A stretch of DNA of 64,000 bases from assembly GCF_002895435.1 (NCBI RefSeq), contig NZ_POYJ01000016.1, positions 42,510 to 106,509 of the forward strand, written 5' to 3'. Both the position numbers and the translations under genes were made by a program. Under the pieces are notes generated by a model, which saw nothing but the letters and a program-made list of their open reading frames with translations, was not told the DNA's origin and made no database searches. This DNA is from Aquimarina sediminis. Lineage in GTDB: Bacteria > Bacteroidota > Bacteroidia > Flavobacteriales > Flavobacteriaceae. Below are positions 7,977 through 16,001 of the stretch, one piece after another (within the stretch, counting starts at the first letter, position 1; each line of letters starts with the position of its first letter).

Positions 7977-8876
7977 ATGTCAATTTCGGTATCCAATGTT
8001 TCTAAATTTTATGATGATCAAAAAGCGCTTGACACTATTTCTTTTGAAATAAAGCAAGGCGAAATAGTTGGTTTTTTAGGTCCAAATGGAGCTGGAAAAT
8101 CGACAATGATGAAAATCCTCACTACCTATCTTGATCCGTCAGAGGGCACTGCTTTGGTCAACGGTTTTGACATTCACTCTCAATCCATTGAAGTAAAACA
8201 AAGTATAGGTTACCTTCCTGAACACAATCCCTTATATTTAGAGATGTATGTAAGAGAGTATCTGGTATTTAATGCGCGGGTATATAAAATATCAAAAACC
8301 AGAATTGAAGAAGTCATCGAATTAACAGGATTAACCTCTGAGGCAAATAAAAAAATAGGACAACTTTCTAAAGGATATCGCCAACGAGTTGGTTTGGCTT
8401 GTGCATTGCTTCATGATCCCAAAGTTTTAATCCTCGATGAACCAACAACAGGTTTAGATCCAAATCAATTGGTAGAAATAAGAGAGCTTATTAAATCTAT
8501 TGGAAAGAAAAAAACAGTTTTTCTATCTACACATATTATGCAAGAAGTAGAAGCAATGTGTGATCGAGTGATTATTATTAATAAAGGAAAAATTGTAACT
8601 GACAAATTTCTTGATCAGATAGCAGATGGAACAGAGCAAATTATTGAAGTAGAATTTGATTATCGTATAGAAGAAGCTTTCTTACTAAAACTACCCAATG
8701 TAAGCGAAGTAAAAAATATTCATGATTTTTTATATGAGATCACCTTTGACACTACAATAGACATGCGCCCTGTTGTCTTCGATTTTGCACATGATAACAA
8801 ATTAAAAATACTACAGTTATCTAGAAAAAACAAAAATCTGGAAAGCTTGTTCAGAGAAATGACAAACCCTACATAA
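7977..8876 (+). CDS. gldA: gliding-motility ABC transporter ATP-binding subunit GldA
   Basis: The 299-residue ABC ATPase has Walker A GPNGAGKS at 35-42, the signature LSKGYRQRVGLA near 134, Walker B LILDEPTTGLDP, and a C-terminal extension of about 80 residues typical of GldA. In Flavobacterium johnsoniae GldA works with GldF and GldG in a transporter needed for gliding and related to type IX secretion. gldF/gldG are not in this window, and elsewhere in the phylum gldA is also often separate from them. The family assignment rests on overall pattern; another type-2 exporter ATPase is the alternative. Confidence 0.85.
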   Translation: MSISVSNVSKFYDDQKALDTISFEIKQGEIVGFLGPNGAGKSTMMKILTTYLDPSEGTALVNGFDIHSQSIEVKQSIGYLPEHNPLYLEMYVREYLVFNARVYKISKTRIEEVIELTGLTSEANKKIGQLSKGYRQRVGLACALLHDPKVLILDEPTTGLDPNQLVEIRELIKSIGKKKTVFLSTHIMQEVEAMCDRVIIINKGKIVTDKFLDQIADGTEQIIEVEFDYRIEEAFLLKLPNVSEVKNIHDFLYEITFDTTIDMRPVVFDFAHDNKLKILQLSRKNKNLESLFREMTNPT

Positions 8877-8924
8877 GAACATTACGCCCGAATTAATTTT
8901 TGAAAAGTCGCACTCAGGATACTA

Positions 8925-9335
8925 TTAACATAGACTTTCCTTCTCGATATCACTTAAAATCTCTTTAAGTTTCTCTACAGAAATGGGTTTAACGATATAA
9001 TCACTTACACTTTCAAAAGATTTAGCTCTCAGAATGTCATCCGGATCGACAGAGGAAGACACTACATATATAATGATTTTCTTTTTACAAGGTACTTTAA
9101 TGAATTCTTCTAAAAACTGAATCCCATCTAATATCGGCATATTTAAATCTAGCAAAATAACATCTGGAAGCTTTTCATTTGCTGATATTATTGCTTTCAA
9201 ATTATTTAATGCTTCCTCTCCATTTCTGAAGACCATAAAACCATTACAAAAATCAACGAGTCCCATTATTTTTTTAATTCCAAATACAAAAATTGGGTCA
9301 TCATCAATAATACAAGCTATATCAATCTTTTTCAT
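8925..9335 (-). CDS. stand-alone response regulator receiver protein
   Basis: The 136-residue single receiver domain has an acidic pocket DDD at 11-13, phospho-acceptor D63 (LLDLNMP), the S/T position in VVSSS and K116 in YIVKPIS. It has no output domain. It overlaps the 3' end of the PAS-rich histidine kinase by 14 bp, so it is most likely that kinase's partner. Such CheY-like proteins act by protein-protein contact; the target cannot be read here. Confidence 0.92.
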   Translation of the reverse strand: MKKIDIACIIDDDPIFVFGIKKIMGLVDFCNGFMVFRNGEEALNNLKAIISANEKLPDVILLDLNMPILDGIQFLEEFIKVPCKKKIIIYVVSSSVDPDDILRAKSFESVSDYIVKPISVEKLKEILSDIEKESLC

Positions 9336-12051
9336 ATTTCATAAAAATTTTAAAAGTGGTTCCTTTATTTACTTCACTTTCGACTTCAATTTTACCTCCC
9401 ATCGCTTCGACTTGGTTTTTGGTGATAAACAACCCAATCCCTCTAGCTTCCTTATTATTATGAAAGGTTTTATACATCCCGAACAATTTAGACCGATGCT
9501 TTTCTAGGTCAATCCCGAGTCCATTATCTTTAACATATAACACTACATAATCTTTTTCTACACTAGCACTTAAAGCAACAAAGCTATCTCTTTCTTTAGA
9601 ACTATATTTTATTCCATTAGTAATAAAGTTAAGTAATATACTATCCAAATATGCTGGGATTCCCAAAATACTAATATCAGGATCCGTAATATTATTAACA
9701 GTTACATGGGTCTCTTTTGCTATAGAAGAAACATTTTCTATAGCCTTATTAATTCCTTCGCTTAAATTAAGTGCAGTTAAATTCTCATCAACAGAAGTAT
9801 TCATTAGGACAACTTGGTTTAAATGAACTATAGTTTCTGTGAGGTTCTCAGAAGCGGTCTTAAATAGTTTTATAATTTCATTATTCTTAAACAATGGATT
9901 TTCTTGAATAAACAAATCCAAAAGCATTTGAAAATTTCCTGAGTGTGATTTTAGATTATGCGAAACTATATGAGCAAAGTTTCTCAACCTCTTATTCTGA
10001 TCCTCAGCAACTTCAAGCCAAGATTTTAAATCTTTTTCTACTTTTTTTATTTCACTTATATCTGCTGCCACGCCAAGATATCCTATCACCTTATTCTCAT
10101 TCTTTATAGCAGACAATGTAACCTGCACAGGAAAAGAAGTCCCATCTTTACGCACATGCATCCATTCTCTGGTATCACTTTCCTTTTTTTTAAGTGCTGC
10201 AGTAAAAACTTTAAAACCTCTGATGCTTTCTTTAAGTTGTGATGACAATTCTTCTTCTCTCTTTTCTATTTCTTCTTTTTTATGTAATAGCAAAAGCGGC
10301 TTTTTTAATAGCATTTCTTCTTTTGTATATCCCAGTAAGTTTTCTGCTCCTTTATTAAAGGTAGTAATTAGACCATCTCTATCTGTACCAATAATACTCA
10401 CCTGTGTGATATCATCAATTATCCCCTTTAATTCTCCAAGTGTTTTCTGAAGCTGTTCTCTGACTAAAATTTTATGACTTATATCTGCAATTTGTGCGAT
10501 AAAGTACGAAGGTTCGTTATGTTCATCTTTAATTACAGAAACAGAAAGATTTATATGTATAACATGACCATCTTTATGAAAGCACCTTTCTTCCATATTA
10601 CTATACAATGTAACTCCTTTAAAGAGTTTTTGAAACGACCTATCATTTGCAACCAAATCATCTGGGTGTATAATATCTTTAAAGGCAAGCTTTGTCAACT
10701 CTTTATTAGAATACCCTAGAATTTCACAAAGTTTATAATTAACTTTTGTAAAAAGCCCTTTACGATCCAACATTACCATCCCAATAGCAGCATTCTCAAA
10801 ATTCCTTCTGAACATTTCTTCACTTATTCGTAGTCGAATTTCTGCTTCTTTCATTCTTGTAATATCGGCAGTATGCATAATCACCCCACCAATCCTATGC
10901 TCATCTGTGTACCACGGGCGTAATTCCCAGGAAAGCCATTGTAAAGACCCATCCATTCTTTCAAAAGAATCTTCATCACTTTTTAAAACTTTTCCTTTCA
11001 GGCATTTCTCAAAATTCTTTTTCCACTTTTCTCCTATTTCCGGAAAAACACTATAATGTGATTTCCCAATAACATTCCGTCCTTCGATTCCATAATCGAC
11101 ATACCATTTTTCTGATGCTGCAAGGTAGCACATATTAGTATCGAACATTGCTATAGCACTAGGGGTTTGTTGAATAAACAGTTTATTTTTTTCTAAATCT
11201 TTTTTACTTTTTGTTATTTCTTGATGTGAACCAATCATCCACTCTGGATTTCCTTTTGAATCTCGACTTACTACTTTTCCTTTGTTCAGAACCCATATCC
11301 ATTCTCCATTTTTATGCCTCATACGAGATTCGCATTCATAGACAGCTGTTTTGCCTTCAAAATGATCTTGCAGAAGCTCATTAGATTTGACCAAATCATC
11401 ATGATGCAAACCTTTTATCCAAGAATCTATTGAAACAGGTTCTAGCTCTAAAAGTGTATATCCAGATATATTAGCCCATCTTTCATTAAAGATAATCTCT
11501 CCAGTTTTTACGTTCCATTCCCAGGTTCCGAGATTTGTCCCTTCTATAATATGTTCATAGCGATCTACCTGCCTTTGTAGTTTTATTTCTGCTTTTTTTA
11601 ATTTGGTAATATCGGTATGGGCACCGAGCATACGTATTGGCTTTCCATTATTATCTCGTATTGCCAACCCTCTGCATTGAATCCATACTGTGTGTCCTAA
11701 TCGATGCCTGTATCTTACAATTTGATCATAAGGATGTGATGCATCTTCACAGTGTTTGGTAAAATTACTATACACCTTCTTTAGATCTTCTTGATTAATA
11801 AGATCCTGCCATGCAGAAGCACTATGCGGCATATCATTAGGATTGTATCCTAACGTTGTCCAAAACTTAGAATTCATCCATTCATTATCAGGGTTATCCA
11901 AATCCCAAAACCAAAGCCCATCAAGGCTTGATTCTTGTATAAAATCGAAAATAAAATCATCACTCTTGATTAGAGCGTATAATTCTTCTTTCAGATAATT
12001 TTCTCTTAAATTTTCAAAATTATGAGACGTATTAGATTGATTATGAATCAT
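9322..12051 (-). CDS. multi-PAS sensor histidine kinase
   Basis: This 909-residue soluble kinase has no clear membrane segment. About five PAS/PAC repeats occupy residues 30-675, each ending in the PAC-like pattern (for example GAHTDIT, IGSHQEIT, ADITRMKEAE). A histidine kinase core follows: phospho-acceptor H698 in VSHNLKSH, N box NGIKYS, G1 box DNGLGID, G2 box RGIGLFITKNQVEAMGG. The SHNLKS H-box is common in Bacteroidota cytosolic PAS kinases. The coding end overlaps the receiver gene by 14 bp, giving a two-gene signalling unit. The signal is unknown; redox, light or small ligands are all possible for PAS arrays. Confidence 0.92.
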   Translation of the reverse strand: MIHNQSNTSHNFENLRENYLKEELYALIKSDDFIFDFIQESSLDGLWFWDLDNPDNEWMNSKFWTTLGYNPNDMPHSASAWQDLINQEDLKKVYSNFTKHCEDASHPYDQIVRYRHRLGHTVWIQCRGLAIRDNNGKPIRMLGAHTDITKLKKAEIKLQRQVDRYEHIIEGTNLGTWEWNVKTGEIIFNERWANISGYTLLELEPVSIDSWIKGLHHDDLVKSNELLQDHFEGKTAVYECESRMRHKNGEWIWVLNKGKVVSRDSKGNPEWMIGSHQEITKSKKDLEKNKLFIQQTPSAIAMFDTNMCYLAASEKWYVDYGIEGRNVIGKSHYSVFPEIGEKWKKNFEKCLKGKVLKSDEDSFERMDGSLQWLSWELRPWYTDEHRIGGVIMHTADITRMKEAEIRLRISEEMFRRNFENAAIGMVMLDRKGLFTKVNYKLCEILGYSNKELTKLAFKDIIHPDDLVANDRSFQKLFKGVTLYSNMEERCFHKDGHVIHINLSVSVIKDEHNEPSYFIAQIADISHKILVREQLQKTLGELKGIIDDITQVSIIGTDRDGLITTFNKGAENLLGYTKEEMLLKKPLLLLHKKEEIEKREEELSSQLKESIRGFKVFTAALKKKESDTREWMHVRKDGTSFPVQVTLSAIKNENKVIGYLGVAADISEIKKVEKDLKSWLEVAEDQNKRLRNFAHIVSHNLKSHSGNFQMLLDLFIQENPLFKNNEIIKLFKTASENLTETIVHLNQVVLMNTSVDENLTALNLSEGINKAIENVSSIAKETHVTVNNITDPDISILGIPAYLDSILLNFITNGIKYSSKERDSFVALSASVEKDYVVLYVKDNGLGIDLEKHRSKLFGMYKTFHNNKEARGIGLFITKNQVEAMGGKIEVESEVNKGTTFKIFMKYEKD

Positions 12052-12277
12052 TTTCGTGTATTGGATTTGAAATAAAATTTTGCAGTCTTATAAAGTTAGA
12101 CATTAAATTTCAATTCAAAAGACTATGATTCCGCAAAATTTTTACGTGAATGCCTTAGTTTATTTTTTTCTACTTTAATATAAAGCAAAAAGACGTTTTC
12201 AACCAAAAAAAGCTTACTAAAAAGGAAAACGTTATGCTTCTCAAACGGAAAGAAAAAACACCTGAAACCAAGTACAA

Positions 12278-13048
12278 TTATTGAAAGATTAATTTGCCAG
12301 TAAAAAATTCTTCAACCTCTACAACTGCAGGTTTATTTGCAGAGATCACATTACCTGTACTTCGTATTTCACCTTTAATAGATTGCCTAGGATTCACAAT
12401 AATCTTGTTAGTTCCTCTATGAAAAACTGTAACATTTTGAGCTACTAAGTTTTTCCCTTCAAATCTTCCGGTCCCAGAAGCGAAGTTTACATTCAAAGAT
12501 TCTGTAGTTCCTTCGATAAAAAAAGATGCTATATTATTTCCAACAACTACTATACGTTCAGCATTTACTTTAACATTAAATACCCCCGTTGTGGTACCCC
12601 CTGTATCTTCGGTAAAATCCTCAGATAACAAATTAAGAGATGGATATGTTAACACTCCATCTGATGAAATACTGAATTGAGTTGCACTTCTAATTTCGGT
12701 TAGATTAGTAGCCGTAACATAGATTTTGGTCTGATTAAAATCTCTAAAAAAAGCACAATCATTAGTATCACTAAGAATAAGCCGATCTCCTTCTACCACA
12801 GCAGTAACTTCATTAATAAGATTATCACCAGTTTCGACGACTACAGAAGTTGTTTCTCCTTCTTTTAGAATAACTTCAATATTTGGGTTTACCAAAATTC
12901 TTGTAAAATCAGAGACAAAGATCTCTTTTGTAACTAGCGTACCTGTTCTCTGAAAACAATCCGAGGCATTTTCAGAATTACATCCTAGCAAAAACAACGT
13001 TCCTAATATTACTATAAATCTTATCACAATATTTTTTAAAAAAGACAT
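12278..13048 (-). CDS. head GIN domain lipoprotein (DUF2807)
   Basis: The 256-residue protein has a signal peptide ending in a lipobox (LFLLGCNSE, Cys at residue 23) and a beta-rich body with the pattern of putative auto-transporter adhesin / head GIN domains: alternating V/I, N, G, S/T and repeats such as VVETGDNLINEV and RIVVVGNN. It is probably an outer-membrane or surface lipoprotein. Function is unknown. It is a single gene with about 70 bp to the PagL-like gene downstream and 226 bp to the kinase upstream. Confidence 0.8.
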   Translation of the reverse strand: MSFLKNIVIRFIVILGTLFLLGCNSENASDCFQRTGTLVTKEIFVSDFTRILVNPNIEVILKEGETTSVVVETGDNLINEVTAVVEGDRLILSDTNDCAFFRDFNQTKIYVTATNLTEIRSATQFSISSDGVLTYPSLNLLSEDFTEDTGGTTTGVFNVKVNAERIVVVGNNIASFFIEGTTESLNVNFASGTGRFEGKNLVAQNVTVFHRGTNKIIVNPRQSIKGEIRSTGNVISANKPAVVEVEEFFTGKLIFQ

Positions 13049-13117
13049 CTATAAACTAATTCAATCCAGACATTAAAATTTTTAAAACACCTATCTATAA
13101 AGACTGTTCTTCTTTTT

Positions 13118-14215
13118 TTACAATCTATACCCTATCGAGAACTCCATTGCTTCTGCCTTGGCTGCATGAGACTTAACAGTTAACGAGCCTAATACCTTTT
13201 TTGTAAAATAATATCTAACCCCAGCTCTAAGATAAGTTTGCCCTTCAAAATCGTAGGGATAATACGCATAATAACCAACTTGTGTCAATACCGAAATTCT
13301 ATTAACTCTCAATTCATGCCCCAAAAACACCCCTACTCGTTTTGAATCTTCATCACCAGATGTGCCATCATTAAATCCTCCCGTAGCCCTAAAATCAATA
13401 TATCTTTCTAATGCTTTAGAAAAGAACACTTCGGTTCCCAGCAGTAAGGCACTTTTTTTATTTAGTCTTTTATCGGCAAAAGCCGTAAGCGTGTAAAAAG
13501 GGAATCTACCTGATCCCACGACATCACTTTCATTGATTCCGCTTCTAAGAATAAATCCAAACCCTATGGGTTCTCCTCCTTTGACTGCTCCTTTTTCTTT
13601 CTCTACATATTCTTGGGATTCTTCATCTATTGAATAGGTAAGACCAGCGTTTAAAAATAAGGTATTTGTACTTTTATTAGGAGCTTTTGAGTTTCCGTTG
13701 GAGTAATGAACAACACCTAAACCTGCTTGTACCCCCAGCCCTTTTATAACATTCTCTTTCTTAAATTGCAAGAGTGCATATGACGCACTTACCAGGTGAC
13801 TACCATACGCTACATTTCTAAAATTTTTATCCTGATCATAAGGCTTATTTCCGTATGACGCTCCCTGACCTATTCTTAACATCAGAGCACGTTTTAAAAA
13901 ATAAAAATTGTAATGAGCAAAGACTCCATAATGCTCTCCCAAATACTGGTTATCCATATCTTGATACAGAAAAGAAACACCATAATCGGGGTAATTGTAA
14001 AGTCTTTGCCATGCTTCATCTCCATACGTCTTGCGCTGAAAAGAAAGAATTACACCAGAGGGGTGACCTGTTATCAAATGTGAGATATCAGGATTATGCT
14101 TTAAAATCGTGCCATAAAAATTATTAACATCTATTGTATAGTCCAACTTAGATTCTGTTTGGGCAGAAACATAGAGATGAATAACACAAAAAAGCAAGCA
14201 AATCTTTTTAATCAT
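13118..14215 (-). CDS. PagL-like acyloxyacyl hydrolase / outer-membrane beta-barrel
   Basis: From the ATG at 14215 the protein (365 residues) begins with a signal peptide MIKKICLLFCVIHLYVSAQ. The upstream in-frame ATG at 14248 adds 11 residues ahead of it and is less likely. The body is rich in aromatic beta strands and has the GVVHYSNGNSKAPNKSTN segment, which matches the PagL-type His-Ser lipid A 3-O-deacylase motif (HxSN). It is probably an outer-membrane protein acting on lipid A or of that barrel family. Catalysis is inferred from this motif only. Confidence 0.72.
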   Translation of the reverse strand: MIKKICLLFCVIHLYVSAQTESKLDYTIDVNNFYGTILKHNPDISHLITGHPSGVILSFQRKTYGDEAWQRLYNYPDYGVSFLYQDMDNQYLGEHYGVFAHYNFYFLKRALMLRIGQGASYGNKPYDQDKNFRNVAYGSHLVSASYALLQFKKENVIKGLGVQAGLGVVHYSNGNSKAPNKSTNTLFLNAGLTYSIDEESQEYVEKEKGAVKGGEPIGFGFILRSGINESDVVGSGRFPFYTLTAFADKRLNKKSALLLGTEVFFSKALERYIDFRATGGFNDGTSGDEDSKRVGVFLGHELRVNRISVLTQVGYYAYYPYDFEGQTYLRAGVRYYFTKKVLGSLTVKSHAAKAEAMEFSIGYRL

Positions 14216-14290
14216 CCGGCAAAAGTAGTGATTAAAATAAAACTGCAAACATCTTTATATCTTGTATGTGTTACAAAAATATTTCTATCC

Positions 14291-15244
14291 TTAAAAAACA
14301 GCAGATGCAATTTTTTGTATGTTATCAGACTTACCCATAGAATAATAATGCAAAACAGGAACACCATACTCCATCAGTTCTTTAGATTGTTGTATAGCAA
14401 ACTCTATACCTACTTGTCTGATTTCGCTATTAGTTTTACATTTTTCTACTGCTCGTACTAATTCATCGGGCATATCAAGTTTAAAAACCTGCGGCAAAAG
14501 CTGCAAATGTCTTTTTACAGCTACTGGTTTAATCCCCGGGATAATAGGAACGTTAATTCCTGCTTCTTTTGCTCTTTCAACAAAATCAAAGTATCTCTTA
14601 TTATCAAAAAACATTTGGGTTACTACATAATCTGCACCTGCATCTACTTTATCTTTTAAGCGTCTAATATCCGAATCCATTGAAGGAGCTTCTATATGTT
14701 TTTCGGGATAACCGGCAACTCCGATACAAAAGTCTGATTTATTATCAGTTTCGATCACTTCATGAAGAAACTGTCCTTTATTCATATTCACTATCTGAGT
14801 AACCAGTTCATTAGCATAATCATGCCCTCCTTTGGTAGGCATAAAATACTTTTCTTCTTTCATGGCATCACCGCGTAAAGCCATTACGTTATCAATTCCA
14901 AGATAATGGCAATCTACTAACAAATATTCGGTTTCTTCTTTAGTAAATCCACCGCATAATACATGAGGGATAGTATCCACATTGTACTTATGAGTTATAG
15001 AAGCACAAATACCAACAGTACCAGGACGCATCCTTGTAAGTTTTTTGTCTAACAACCCTTTTCTATCAATATATATAAACTCTTCTCGCGAGGTAGTTAC
15101 GTCAATAAAAGGAGGGTTAAATTCCATCAAAGGATCTATATTGTTGTATAATTCTTGTATACTTCTTCCTTTTTGTGGTGGTATTAACTCAAAAGAAAAT
15201 AAAGTTTTCCCCTTTGCTTTTTTTATGTGATCTGTTACTTTCAT
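14291..15244 (-). CDS. metF: methylenetetrahydrofolate reductase
   Basis: The 317-residue FAD-dependent TIM-barrel has conserved FELIPPQKG near residue 17, VTTSREE, MALRGDA near 124 and GADYVVTQMFFDN near 210. It reduces 5,10-methylene-THF to 5-methyl-THF, the methyl donor used by the MetH proteins encoded upstream on the same strand. The order metH(N)-metH(C)-dinB-like-metF suggests one SAM-regulated unit. However, a 275-bp gap with a tandem repeat separates metF from the gene before it, so it may have its own promoter. Confidence 0.95.
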   Translation of the reverse strand: MKVTDHIKKAKGKTLFSFELIPPQKGRSIQELYNNIDPLMEFNPPFIDVTTSREEFIYIDRKGLLDKKLTRMRPGTVGICASITHKYNVDTIPHVLCGGFTKEETEYLLVDCHYLGIDNVMALRGDAMKEEKYFMPTKGGHDYANELVTQIVNMNKGQFLHEVIETDNKSDFCIGVAGYPEKHIEAPSMDSDIRRLKDKVDAGADYVVTQMFFDNKRYFDFVERAKEAGINVPIIPGIKPVAVKRHLQLLPQVFKLDMPDELVRAVEKCKTNSEIRQVGIEFAIQQSKELMEYGVPVLHYYSMGKSDNIQKIASAVF

Positions 15245-15286
15245 CTAGTTTATAATTCTTATTTGATCTTTCATATAATTTTGAAC

Positions 15287-15457
15287 TTCCCGAATGCTTC
15301 TCCTTACTCAGAGGAACGTTTCGGAGTTTCCCGAAAACCTCTCCTTGCCCAGAGGAACATTTCGGAGTTTTCCGAAAACCTCTCCTTGCTCAGGGGAACG
15401 TTTCGGAGTTTCCCGAAAGCTTCTCCTTGCTCAGGGGAGCGTTTCGGAGTTTCCCGA
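15287..15457. repeat. 41-bp tandem repeat, four copies plus 7 bp
   Basis: Four head-to-tail 41-bp units (starts 15287, 15328, 15369, 15410) and the first 7 bp of a fifth (15451). Units differ at only a few positions. Each unit boundary carries an inverted repeat, on the - strand TTTCGGGAAACTCCGAAA, and the units are clearly richer in G+C than their surroundings. The array lies between the dinB-like gene and metF. Because 41 is not a multiple of three, the open frames crossing it cycle through all frames and are not coding. Confidence 0.92.
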
Positions 15458-15519
15458 CAAAACTCTCTTTTTCCAAGAGTATAGTTTCTACACTTATATA
15501 GTTTATCGCTTTCTATCTA

Positions 15520-15990
15520 TTATTTTAATTGACTATATATCATATTTATTTGCCCTAAATGGTACACATCATGCTGTATAACTCCTCGAATCATGTATTT
15601 ATTTTTGTATTGTTTCCCAGTCACTTCTTTATTCATCCAAGAGTCTGATTTGGCACCTAATACTTCACAAATCTCGTTCTGAGTCTCTATGAGTTCTTTA
15701 AGAACATCTATTTTTTGTTTTTCGGTCTGTATTGTAACCTCTTTTCTCCAGTCTTGCTCAGAGTTTAGTTCAATACTAAAACCTTCGTTTTCATTAATTT
15801 TTTGTATTACAAAATTTCTCCAATCTATGAGATGATATACTAATTCTGATATTGAATGTGACGTGTTTTTTGGTTTTCTATCCCAAAAGCTTACAGGAAT
15901 ATTTTCTAACGATCTTAATACCGAAGCTCCAAACCACGGCTCTCCGCCAAAAACTTCATTATATTGTTTAATACTATCCTTTACATTCAT
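15520..15990 (-). CDS. DinB family protein
   Basis: This 156-residue four-helix protein of the DinB/YfiT superfamily has the metal-binding histidines expected at H49 (LVYHLIDWRNF), and H139 and H143 (GVIQHDVYHLGQI). Members include thiol-dependent S-transferases, but most are uncharacterised. It lies 11 bp downstream of metH(C), so it is co-transcribed with the methionine genes. A role in thiol or methyl metabolism is only an inference from context. Confidence 0.85.
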   Translation of the reverse strand: MNVKDSIKQYNEVFGGEPWFGASVLRSLENIPVSFWDRKPKNTSHSISELVYHLIDWRNFVIQKINENEGFSIELNSEQDWRKEVTIQTEKQKIDVLKELIETQNEICEVLGAKSDSWMNKEVTGKQYKNKYMIRGVIQHDVYHLGQINMIYSQLK

Positions 15991-16001
15991 TTTATTGGTA
16001 C

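Noticed and set aside
12189..12233. ACGTTTTC/GAAAACGT arms as terminator between the kinase and GIN gene
   Set aside because: The loop is over 20 nt and no T-run follows on either strand; both neighbouring genes point the same way and the hairpin is weak.
15227..15581. Open frames of 85 and 95 codons across the 41-bp repeat
   Set aside because: The unit length is not a multiple of three, so the apparent repeated peptides are the same DNA in shifting frames; no start context or family.
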